Source: Chrysoporthe austroafricana (Eukaryota > Ascomycota > Sordariomycetes > Diaporthales > Cryphonectriaceae). From it: a DNA stretch of 64,000 bases. The stretch's first letter is position 1. Every line of letters starts with the position of its first letter. Of the stretch, positions 23,089-33,844 are shown piece by piece. A model generated the notes under the pieces. The model did no database searches. It saw only the letters and a program-made list of their open reading frames with translations, and was not told the DNA's origin. The stretch is from NCBI GenBank assembly GCA_001051155.2, contig JYIP02000001.1, forward strand, positions 3,038,001 through 3,102,000, written 5' to 3'. Both the position numbers and the translations under genes were made by a program.

Positions 23089-24213
23089 ATGATGTCTCCC
23101 TCTTCGTGCTTCCTTTTGTCAGGCTTGGCAGCCCTCTTCTGTCTTTCCCCAGCCCAGGCCGGCCTTGCGTTCAAAAGAATCGAGCCTCAAGTCGAACCGC
23201 GTCAGGTAGCCACGTTGACAGTCTCTACCTGCATGGAAACCAAGACACTCTTTTCGACCATTCTCTACGAAAGCACCATCCCCGTTTCTCCCAGGCATCG
23301 TGGCGGCCACCGAACACTCACGGTCACCGAGAGCGCGTCTGTGGTGACCGTCACGCAGACACAAAGCCCTCCACCAGCAGTCACCGTCACCGTCACGCCG
23401 TCCTTAGCTGCCAGCACTGTGACCATCACCGAGACACTGAGCCCCAGCACGTTCAACATAACCCAGGCGCCGTACACTCTGCCAGCAGTGACGGTCACGC
23501 TCGCCCCATCTCTCAACATCAGTGTCGTCACCGTCACCCAGACTGAATCAGCTCCGCTATCAGGCTCTCACCGGGGTCGGCCCACAAGCCTGCCACCACT
23601 ACCCATCGTAAACAGCACCACCAGCACAGAGGCCAGCATCACTATTGCTGCCTCGTCGACAGCATCCTCACTGTCGTTCGTGAACACCACCAGTACTGCC
23701 ATCGAGCCCATCCCGACCTTGTCTCCACTGGTGAACGCTACCAGCACCGCCATCGAGTCTCTCTCGACCTTGCTTCCCCTGGTGAATGCTACCAGCACCG
23801 CCATCGAGTCTCTCTCGACCTTGTCTCCCCAAGTGAACACCACTAGTCCTATCACCGGGCCCTCGGCATCGACGACATTCCTGCCGTCGTACAGCAACAG
23901 CAGCACGATCCTCCCATCCGGCACCGGTTTTCTCACCAGCAGCACTGGCGGCGGTCCAGCGTCAAGCCCATGCCTGACGGAGACCGAGACGCTGACTCTG
24001 GTAGACACGGTAACGGCGTCGCTCGAGTCCCAGCCTGCGTCTACCACCCCCGCCCCTGAGAGCTTCAGTGTCTTGACCACCGACGTCGTCTACGTTACGA
24101 CAGAGGCGATCGAGTTCACACCAACACAGACTATTGACAGCACGGTATATGTGACCGCATTCAGTACCGTGACAGATATCGAGGCGCGGGCAGCACTTCC
24201 GGTCCGTGGGTGA
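23089..24213 (+). CDS. Secreted Ser/Thr-rich cell-wall type protein
   Basis: Single exon. I prefer ATG 23089 (MMSPSSCFLLSGLAALFC...), about 374 aa; an in-frame ATG at 23056 would add 11 residues before the signal peptide. A signal peptide (about residues 1-24, ending AQAG) is followed by a dibasic KR site (AFKR) suited to Kex2 cleavage. The rest is Ser/Thr/Val-rich with many 'TVT' blocks (VTVTQTQS, AVTVTVTPS, VTITETLS), which predict heavy O-glycosylation, plus several N-glycosylation sequons. Three imperfect copies of a roughly 18-residue unit (PLVNATSTAIESLSTL type) lie near 23700-23850. No clear GPI-anchor signal is present at the C-terminus (ends ARAALPVRG). It is likely a wall-associated or extracellular mucin-like protein of unknown role. 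Confidence 0.75.
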   Translation: MMSPSSCFLLSGLAALFCLSPAQAGLAFKRIEPQVEPRQVATLTVSTCMETKTLFSTILYESTIPVSPRHRGGHRTLTVTESASVVTVTQTQSPPPAVTVTVTPSLAASTVTITETLSPSTFNITQAPYTLPAVTVTLAPSLNISVVTVTQTESAPLSGSHRGRPTSLPPLPIVNSTTSTEASITIAASSTASSLSFVNTTSTAIEPIPTLSPLVNATSTAIESLSTLLPLVNATSTAIESLSTLSPQVNTTSPITGPSASTTFLPSYSNSSTILPSGTGFLTSSTGGGPASSPCLTETETLTLVDTVTASLESQPASTTPAPESFSVLTTDVVYVTTEAIEFTPTQTIDSTVYVTAFSTVTDIEARAALPVRG

Positions 24214-24715
24214 AGGCAGGGGTAGGTGTTTCGATGAGCGACTAATTAGACTTACCGTGTAAGATATGACGTCTGGGATGTAAGGAAGAGAAGAGCGGCC
24301 TTGATGGAGACATCAGTAGTGACGAATGTAGAATCCCTGTTTGGTGAGGCCAAAGCAACGGGACGGGGCACTATGCGCGTGTAATCTAGACCGAAGCTCC
24401 GGTATACGTGGTCAGCATGGTCCGTAATTTAATTGTATGTGCTACCATATTATTTCACTGAGAATCAAGGGAATGTATTGAAGTCCATGTATAGGACTGC
24501 ATGTGCTTGCCCGTATACAGCTGCGTTTCAAGATCGTGGTTAGCTTTTCTGAGGGTGCCCCGCGACCCGAACAAGTCAGACACAAGTCAAGAACAAATCA
24601 ATGAGAACATGATGCAGAACAAAGTTGGGCCCAAGAGTACTGAAGCTGCAGATGCAACAGCAACATCTGATGAGTCTCACCGCCGGACCACATCGATCAA
24701 TGCAAACGAAGAGGT
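24214..24715. other. Convergent 3' region
   Basis: About 500 bp between the secreted protein gene (+) and the HORMA gene (-). It is AT-richer than the flanking DNA and no gene is seen. Confidence 0.5.
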
Positions 24716-26310
24716 TCATTTCAAGCGGAAGCGGTCTGCGCGAGCTTGTTTGCCACCGCGTATGGCTTGCACAGCTTTGGAACCACGGCGCCGAGGTGGT
24801 CTTGGTGTTGGAGACGTCTCCTGCGGGATGAAAGAGGTAGGTGTCGCATGCGTCGCGGCAACAGGGCTGTACTGAGAGGGATCGGAAGCCCCAAAGCGCG
24901 AGGTAGACGAATAAGCCCGATCCCCGGGGCCAGGCCTTGTTGATATTAAAGAGGAACTCAGAGTATGTTTGTGCCGCTTCGGACGAGGCGTTTCGGACTC
25001 CACATTATCTGGCAGATCATCAACAACTTGAGATCTGCGTGATGGCAACGGCCCTAACGGACTTGCTCCCAAGTCTGATCGTTCGGACTCCGGCGGTTTC
25101 TGTGATTGCCAAGGCTGTGTTGGTGGCAGGTCCTCTGCGGCTTCCTCAATGACCGACTACATTCTGTTAGAAGGAGGGGCTTGGAAATGGAGCGGAGGGT
25201 TGTCAAGCGCCTCACCAGGTTACAATCGTACTTCTGCTGCAGGGTCCCAGCTACGGACTGTCGCTGTGGGCTGTACGTTGGCCCGGGGATGTTGCCACTG
25301 AGCCAGTCGGGGGTGTCGTGCGGAGGCTCGAGACCTGAATAATGGTCTGTCTGTATCATGGAGTGTCCAAGTCGACCCCAGCTGCAATTAGCGCCGTCAT
25401 TACGGGGCTCGTCCATCGAGTCAAGGTGTCTCCCTTGCACTGCCGAGTTGGCTTCTGTCGCATAACGATTCTTCTCTTCAGCTGAAGCCTTCTCTCTGTC
25501 TTCCTCGAGGAGTTCTAGAGGAGACCAATAACTAAATACTTCTGTGATTAGCACGGGATCTTCTAGAAGGGAAATTAGAGAGATACTAACATAACTATGC
25601 CGATTCGACCCCCGCCCGCACCTTGCTTGCTTTGCAAGATTGACAGCGCCTCCCTCACACCCTCGCGGAAACCAGAACTCTGCTTGCCGCCTAAGGACTT
25701 GCCATCAATCGAGAAGAAGAAAAGGTGGGTATAATAGGTGCCTTGAATGGGAGGCCGGGCCCTCAGGAACTCCTTGAAGGGATGTTCGCAGCCGCTCGAA
25801 ATGAGGGTGTCGGGCTGGCCTCCCCAATTGATGTAGATGTGCATGCTGCCTTTTTCGGTGTAGCGGAATTTGAGGCTGTAGAACTCGATCAGCATATCCG
25901 AGTCCCAGGCCTTAGACCTCGCGAAACAAATCAGGATCTTTCCAAGGCGTTGCTTCTCGACAGCGGCAAAAATCCGTTCCTTTCTCGATGTTAGCTTTGT
26001 GCCTGGGAAAGTGCTAGAATTCCGCACCAAGCGTACCAGAGCACCCAGAAACTCAACCAGTCGGTGGTTCCTAGATTTCCGCAAGTAGAGATAGGGTCCG
26101 CTTTGGGCGAGCACGATGTCCTTAGGATGGCCGGAGGCAGAGAGCGGCCTGCCAGAGCTGATGAGGGCTTCATGTGTGGTGTTTGGGTCGGCCCACTGTT
26201 TATTCGAAACGGCGCGGAAGCAGTCTTCAGGAAAGGAGCCCCTGCAACGCTGTCAGGTTGATGTCCTGGATAGGACGGAACAAGCTGGAGGGATCGCGGC
26301 CTGGCCTACC
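24716..26310 (-). CDS. Divergent HORMA-domain protein (5' end unresolved)
   Basis: Exons read on the minus strand: ..26310, 26241-26037, 25979-25622, 25562-25216 and 25156-24716, with introns of 68, 57, 59 and 59 nt. Each has a CTAAC/CTAAT/CTGAC branch site and they join in frame (about 450 codons). The HORMA signature is 'SLILYARGSFPEDCF', then 'YLRKSRNHRLVEFLGAL|ERIFAAVEKQRLGKILICF' and 'LIEFYSLKFRYTE'. This order matches Hop1-type meiotic axis proteins. The C-terminal part is disordered and basic (SETPRPKRHKH.., RPPRRRGSKAVQAIRGGKQARADRFRLK), plausibly chromatin-binding. The 57-nt intron is a multiple of three without a stop, so retention would give a longer in-frame product. The first exon(s) could not be fixed; a candidate ATG lies at 26670. 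Alternatives are a Mad2/Rev7-like relative. Confidence 0.6.
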
Positions 26311-29193
26311 TGGCATACAAGATGAGGCTCAGCTGCTCCAGATCATGTCAGCTAGTCGATCAGCCAAGTAGCAGCACGACCCAGGATGGGATCGAGAAAT
26401 CCCGAAAAAGATGCCTGCTAGAAGTAGTGCGTACCACAGATGTGAGGCACCTCTGTGCTGGTGCGGCATCGAAAGCGTCCTTCATGTTGGCCTGACTTGC
26501 GGCTGGTAGGACTGCGTGCACGGCCTAGATCCTGCGATGTGAAGCCAGGACCCCGACAAGAGGGGAGAAGAGAGAAAGGGACCTGATGATGCGGGTCGAC
26601 AGGCAGATGGGTACGAAACACTTGACCCAGCTCTGGAGTTGCTGGCCGTGCCTGTCCGGATCGGGTCTTCATGAGATCTCCCGCGCGCCGAGGAAGGTGC
26701 GTCCGCCTACCTACCTACCGCTACCTGGGAAGGTACTTACATATTTAAGAATGTGCCTGTCTCTAGAGCAGGAAGGCACGCTTGTGCCTGAGCTCCTCTC
26801 CTGCAGGTTGCCCATCACTCGTATCTCGCATCACATCCTAGCTAAAAGCTCTGCTGCTCAGCATCAGAAGTCTTGATGCCGGGAAGGCCATCTCACGACA
26901 GAAGAGCCAAGAAGGTGCGCCCTGGAAGAGTAGGGCACAATCGGCTGTACGTCCGTATGCCTATTTAGGCGGGGAATCAAAGCTAAAGACAGTGGTGAAT
27001 TTCCTACGGCATGATACCGACCAGCCTGAAGTCTTGCCCGGACGATGTTCCATGACAGAGCACCTGCTTAGATACGCGAGAACCGTGTAGTTGCACCGCC
27101 TACTGTCTTAGCCCAGCAGCTGGCCATGACCAGGCTGCCCAAAGGGCTCTTCGCTGTCCTTGTACCTGCGCCTGGGCATTCCTACGGGCGAACAACTCTC
27201 GTCAAAGTATTAAGCGCGGCCTGGCTCAGGAAGGCTTTGCAGGTCGACCGCATAGGTAGGACGCCGTCTCCTACCCGCATCGTGACCAGAACGGAGCCCC
27301 TGACAGTCCGAGCCTAGCTGATGGACCATCTGTCTCATAATAGCAATGTCTTGGTCGTGTGTAGTTCCTCAACCACCATCCTCCCCCACGGGCCCCCGAG
27401 GCTCCGACTTCAAGGACCAGACCGAGGGCCGCTGAGTAAGAAGCCGAGGCTGGAGGATTCTTTGATCAGTCAGGCCGCGATGACGGATTCAGCCCAGAAA
27501 GGAGTCCAGACTCCCCGGTGAAGCCGCACTCCTGTGGCCGTTGTCCTGCGGGTGTGGCGCCAACTCCCGAAAACCTAGAGGAAAAATATGTCTGCGGAGG
27601 ACTCCGTGCCCAAGCCCAAGTAGGCGCCTGGCGCCGTACCTAGCGGGCCTAGTACGATGGCAACAAAGTTCGACGTGCCGCAGTGGGGAAGACGGGAATC
27701 TCCAGCGCGGGTGTTGACGTCGACACGGGACCCTACTCTTGGTGAAGGCGAACCACGGCCTGGCTGGGGGGGGGGCGCTAGGACGACCCGAGGTTTTTTT
27801 TTTCTTCCCCCTCCTCTCTCTTGTTTTCGCGGGCGTGACGGGGTAGAGCAGCCAGCGGCTGGCAGCCAGTCAGACCCCCGGCAAGCGGTCGACGGCGTGA
27901 AAGATTTCAGGGGGCGCCAATCGGGGCCGCTAGGGCACCACCGCCCACCACCCGTAACTGGGATCCGTGCACGCACGCTCCTGGCTCCCACGGCTCCTTA
28001 CTCCAACTCCACACGTTAGGACTCGCTCACCTGTGCGGGCTGCGGGCTTACTGGGGGGCAGGCACGCTCACACCTGCGTGACCGACCTGACCCGTGCCAA
28101 CCTGGTGCGAAGCCTTACTACGCATACGCACCACGGCGGACTTACTGCGGTACAGCGCAGCACAGTCCTCAGCTACCGGCCACTCCTGATTCTGGGCGGC
28201 GGGCGTCATCACTGCCGACCGACAAACACCAAAGCATCACTCCACAGCCGTCCACAGCCGCCGTCATCGTCACCACCAGCCATCCTCGCTCCCTGCCAGC
28301 CGCGACAGCCATCGCCTCGTTGGGTGTCCTCCTCGGTGCTCTGCTGACGACGGTTGCGTGCGGTCTGGTCGCGCCCGTGGACCGACGCCTACGCCTGGCT
28401 GCTCCGTCTCTTGGGCCTCGTGCGGTGGCTTTTTGTTCTTCCTTTGCCCCAGGTGATCGCTCTTCTGCTTACTTACTCCGACCGTGCCTCCGCCCAATTT
28501 TCCCTCCCGTCTGACCTGGGCCCCGACCTCCTGCCTGCCCGCCCCTGGCCTGCCTCGCCTCCGGTCCCGACCAACACAGTCCACTCCACGACCACCGCCA
28601 CGATCAGCGAGCGACCCACGACCTCGTGCTTTTACTCTCTCGTCATCCCGCCTCCACCACGCCCTCTCGCCTCGAGGCCACCTGCTGCTGCCACCACCAC
28701 CACTACCACACAGGGGATCGACAGGTCTGGACAGTCTTGTGTGTGATTATCGACAGGGGCTACGCTATGGTCTGCGGTGTTTGAGAAATCCTCTGGCGAC
28801 TCCTGCCTGACTGAGCCCTCGACCTCGACCTCAGCCTCAACCCGGCTACGTCTGCAGCCCTCGCCGCGCGACCCGAACTATCGACAACCAACACAACCCG
28901 ACTCGACGCCTGTGCAACCCCTGCACCGCCGTCAACACGCGTCGCCGTCCACGGCGCCAGCCCGTGGTGTGTGCAGCCTCTGTCCCGGAGACGCGTCCTT
29001 CCCGTGCGTCGCCTGTCATACTCGGCCTTGCCAGCCACCCCCAGTCTCCACTGCTCGCCGACGCTCCTCCCCCCTCTCCTCGCTCCGACAGCGCCGCCGC
29101 GGCGTCCATACCATACCAGAGGGTCCCGTCCCGGCCGCCCTGGCCCTCGAGCCCGACCCTCTACGCCCGCCCTTGGGGTAGTCTCGGCCCGCC
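26311..29193. other. Intergenic region and long CDC4 leader
   Basis: The left part (to about 26670) may hold the missing first exon(s) of the HORMA gene. From about 28000 to 29193 the plus strand is very C/T-rich and GC-rich with many short frames, which fits a long 5' leader of the CDC4 gene. CTAC repeats occur near 26704-26725. No separate gene is supported. Confidence 0.4.
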
Positions 29194-32100
29194 ATGTCCC
29201 TCGTGCCCTCCTCCAAGGGGTCGCCTCCCGCCGCCCAGAAGACCACGGAGATCCGTCGCCCGCGGACCAACCAGAGGCTTACGGTCAGCTTCGACGACAG
29301 CGATGAGCCTGATTCCGCTGGCCGTTCCTCCGCGAAACTGCAGTACGAGGTCGCCCAGTACGTCGAGACGAGGACCGTCACCACTACCACGACTACGAAG
29401 CGTTCCTTTCCGCCCCTGTTCATCCGACAGCCACGGCCCCTCGAAGCCCTCGATGCGAAGGAGTACCCCTTGGCCCAGGGCCCCACCCCGCCAGGCCTGC
29501 GGAAGTTCTCCTTGGACCTGAACGACAACGACGACGAGTTTGCCTGGTCCTTTGCCGAGCCATCTTGTAGTCCCTCGTCCGAGTATCAGGTCAGTCGAGC
29601 TCGCGTGCCGCGTCCCTCCGTGTGATCCCCTCCGTGCTGACAAGATCCCCCAGCCCAAATCCCTCGAGCTTGAGGACAGCATCAAGTCCGCTTCGGAGCG
29701 TGGCACTCCCGTCCCGGAATCACAGCCAAAACCCCCCAGGCCTTCCACTGAGACCCAGACGCGCCGCTCACGCCGACATGTGGCCAGCCAAGTTGCCCCT
29801 CCATCCACCACCAAGGCTTCCCAGCGGTCGTCACGCAGTCATGCATCCACTTCGCATGTCTCTGATAGGCTCCGCAGGGCGGTCTCTAACGGCGCCAGGG
29901 ACAGGATTACACGACAGACGTCCTCACAATATCTCGCTACCCCAGATAGATCCGAGTTGGTGGTAGGCAGCACCGAGTGGCCCCAGAGGTTACGGCCCCT
30001 CGACGTGGATAGGCTAGCGGAGCCGTCCACTTCTACTCCAAGCCAGACTACAGCTGCTTATGACGCCGCAAGCCCGGCAGGCAGTGAATCGCAGACGGTC
30101 TTCAGCAGTACTGTGGCGACTCCTCCTATAACCGACGCTGATGTCGAGCCCTTCGCCGACTCTCTTGACGACATTCGTCCCGTCTCGTCCCGCGCCTCCC
30201 AACCGCCACGACCCTCTATCACCGTTGCCGCTGGAGATGCGAGCCTTCCGAGCCCCAGGCTATCCCCAACTCTGGCTGCCGCCCAACTGCACACGACTGA
30301 AAATCAAGATGACGAGGTCGACGAGGAGGACTCGAGCTTCTCCAGGAGCCTTACCAGGCCCTCACGGCGGCGATGGATCGACGAGACCCAGGACACACAG
30401 TCCACGGTCGACATGGACATGGATCTGGCCCTGGTCGGTAATGATTCGCCCTCTAATCGTGATCGGAACTCCTTCGATCGGGCCCCCGGGCTCCTTGACA
30501 CCCGCTCCATGCTCGAGTCCTTCGACGCAATGCCCAATGAGATGAAGACATTCATGATGTACCAGTTCCTCCGCAGGTGTCCCAGGAAGACCCTGCACAT
30601 GGTTGCAGATGTTGTCAATCCCGCTCTTAAGTGTGATTTTCTCAAGCAGCTGCCTGTCGAGTTGGGTCTACACGTCCTGACGTTCCTCGACCACCGTGAT
30701 CTCTGTCGCGCGGCGCAGGTGTCGAAGCACTGGCGGAATCTGATCGACACCAACGAAACGGGTTGGAAAGAGCTCCTGGACAGGGATGGGTTCAAGCTGG
30801 CCCCTGGTGAACTCAAGAAGGCAATCAAGCAAGGCTGGGGTTGGCAAGATCCCGAGGGCCCGGAAGGCGCTGAGCTTGACGTTAGCCTGCAGAACCGCTT
30901 GACGTCGACCGAGTCCGAGCTGTGGTCCCCGGAGGCTGAGAGCCACACGAAGACTCGCAGTTCAAAGCGGAAGCGTCTGGAGCAGAGTCACTCCAACTAC
31001 GCCCAGCGCAAGCGTCGAGCTAGCGCTCGCGAGATGGCGAAAGAGGAATCACCTTCATCCCCGCCCAAGCTGTTCAAACCCGATGGCCCTATCTCGGCGG
31101 CTGGCGAGGCCGCCGCCGCCGTTCCCGACCCCCAGATTGGCCTACCGAGTCTTCGGAGACTTCATCTGTTCAAGTCGCTGTACCGCCGTCACTACATGAT
31201 CCGTCAGAGTTGGACGAGTGGCAAGGTCAAGCCTGGCCACGTCGCCTTTGCGGCTCATCCCCGCCATGTGATCACCTGTCTGCAGTTTGACGATGACAAG
31301 ATCATCACTGGAAGCGACGACACTCTGATTCACGTCTATGATACAAAGACTGGAAAGCTACGAAAGAAGCTCGAGGGTCACGAAGGCGGCGTCTGGGCCC
31401 TGCAGTACGAGGGCAACATCTTGGTGTCCGGAAGTACCGACCGGTCTGTTCGTGTTTGGGATATCGAGAAGGGGCTGTGCACTCAGGTGTTCTTCGGCCA
31501 TACGTCTACGGTACGATGTCTTCAGATTCTCATGCCGACCGAGGTGGGCAAGACATACAACGGAGAGCCGATTATGATGCCGCCGAACCCTCTGATCATC
31601 ACCGGATCGCGGGATAGTCAACTGCGTGTCTGGAGGTTGCCTGAAGCAGGGTCTCGGAGGTACATTCAGACAGGTCCCCCGGCCAATGACGCCGAGTGCC
31701 CGTATTTTGTCCGAATCCTACCCGGTCACACTCACTCCGTTCGTTCCATCGCTGCCCACGGTGACACTTTGGTCTCTGGCAGCTACGATGCGACGGTCCG
31801 TGTGTGGCGTATTAGCACAGGAGAGGCTCTGCACGTCCTCCATGGTCATACCCAGAAGGTCTACAGCGTGGTCCTTGACCACAAGCGGAACCGCTGCATC
31901 TCAGGTTCTATGGACTCCTTTGTCAAGATATGGGATCTCGACACCGGTGCTTGCCTTCACACTCTCGAAGGCCACACTCTCCTCGTCGGTTTACTTGACC
32001 TACGTGATGAACGCCTGGTTTCCGCTGCGGCGGATAGCACCCTCCGTATCTGGGATCCTGAGAACGGGAAGTGTAAGAACACGCTCATGGCTCACACCGG

Positions 32101-32454
32101 TGCTATCACTTGCTTCCAGCATGATGGGCGCAAGGTCATCAGCGGCAGCGAGAAGACTGTCAAGATGTGGGATATCCAGACTGGCGACTGTATCCAGGAC
32201 CTCCTGACGGACTTGGGCGGCGTGTGGCAGGTCAAGTTTGATGAGCGTCGATGTGTTGCAGCTGTACAGAGAGACAATCTCACATATGTCGAGGTAAGCA
32301 TTGACCTCTCTATACCTTTATGCTACCGGCTAACTTATCCTTCCAGATCCTTGACTTTGGTGCTGTTCGAGATGGAAAGCCACCTGAGGAGCTTGGCAAG
32401 CGTATCCTCCTCAACGGACCCGAGGTGCAGCGCATGATCGAGGAAGAACCTTAG
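29194..32454 (+). CDS. CDC4: F-box/WD40 protein, SCF ubiquitin ligase subunit Cdc4/Fbw7
   Basis: Three exons: 29194-29589, 29654-32293 and 32347-32454 (introns 64 and 53 nt, GTCAGT and GTAAGC donors), 1047 aa. The N-terminal 450 residues are disordered with acidic patches. An F-box follows at about residues 465-505 (LPVELGLHVLTFLDHRDLCRAAQVSKHW), preceded by a helical dimerisation-type segment (FMMYQFLRRCPRKTLHMVADV). WD40 repeats run from about residue 655 to 1010 (GHEGGVWAL..GSTDRSVRVWDIEKG; GHTHSVRSI..GSYDATVRVW; GHTQKVYSV..GSMDSFVKIWDL) and form the phosphodegron-binding propeller. Cdc4 brings phosphorylated CDK inhibitors and other cell-cycle regulators to SCF. WD40 spacing, the 'SLYRRHYMIRQSW' linker and length separate it from the Met30/SconB group. 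The start ATG has a good context (GCCATGTC). Confidence 0.93.
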
Positions 32455-33844
32455 TAAATTTCAACCCTCGTGGCTGATCTGCAGCTCTCTGCTCGTAAAA
32501 GATTACGTATAGCTTATAATTTCCCTACCGAAAGGGAAGCATGGCCACTCACGAACACGAAATGAAGAAGCCTGAAAAAAGTCGTTGCGGCTAGACGGAC
32601 TAAGGCGTTGTAAATACGCATCCGTGGTTGCTCCGCCTTTACTCTCCTCGCGTATCCGTTACGCCACTTATTCATGTTGTCTTTTTCCTGTCACATACCC
32701 CAAGCGGACATCATTTGGAACACGCACGTTCTTGTATCCACCTGGCGATGCATTTTCCTCAGCGGCCACGTTCAATCTGCAGTACATATATCATTATGGT
32801 CGCGCTTGTCGTCTCATGTTCATCATCCGGCGGTTCTGTCTCAGGCGTACAGGCGTTGGGACGTTTACTAGTCAAGACCAGCAGATATCATATCGTCTTG
32901 TTACGGGAATAGGGTAGATTAGCGTCTCTTAGTTTCCTTCACGGGTAATCGATGCCTCATGATCACCATATCAGATCGTGCGTTTACGTGAAGTTTTTTT
33001 GGAGCTGATGTGAATGACCCAGCTGCGCATCCTTTAATCCCGTGTGAAGATCATCTCCCGTGACCATTCTTGGTTCCTCTGACCTGGCCACCGTCGTATA
33101 GTCACTCTAGCCACATGCCTAGACCTTCTTGTGTACAGGAGACATGTCCGATCCGGCCCTTCTTTGTTCATTGGGGAGAAGGGAAGTGAAGTGAGGCGCT
33201 AGGACAGATGTATTTTAATCGCATACCACTGAAAGAAAAGGCTCACTGTTGAGCGGAGAGTAGGCAGCCACCATTAACCACGATCGATATCTGGCCTCCA
33301 TCCTCTCTCTCTATATGATAAAGCCGAGGGGGGCCGGGAGATGTAGTAGACAAATGTGTGATCATCAACTAACGGAAGTAACATGATGTGTCTACAGAGA
33401 GACAGACCTCGTTCCGAGGGAGATAGTGGGCGAGGGCTGCAATGATTGTACACGCTTGATGCAGTGTGGCGATCATTCCACATGAGTGCATGCAGTGGGA
33501 CTTTGGAGATTATATCACTGAGGAACACGGATTAGAGGGATAGCACAGGAGGATGGACAAAGCCATAAGGCCGCACCCATGGCAGAGGCCCCACAGCAGA
33601 ATGCTTGAAGAAGAACACCACGGGGACAGGGAGGACCTCTTCAACAAGAAAGCACTTCGATTCACTAAAGCTAATCTGAGGCATAGTTACCCACTGAAAT
33701 ACCCACGTACAGTCACAACGCCCTAATCTCGGTTGGCAAGAAGAGGAAGAAGAAGAAAGAGAAGAAAAGAATTTGGTATCACAACCCACGACACAACGCC
33801 CGGGGGCCCGTGTTCTCCCCTCAATGAGCACAGCCTGGCTTGCC
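32455..33844. other. Convergent 3' region, CDC4 / BYE1-type gene
   Basis: About 1.4 kb between two convergent genes. It probably contains both 3' UTRs; frames are short and no RNA gene is evident. Confidence 0.5.
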
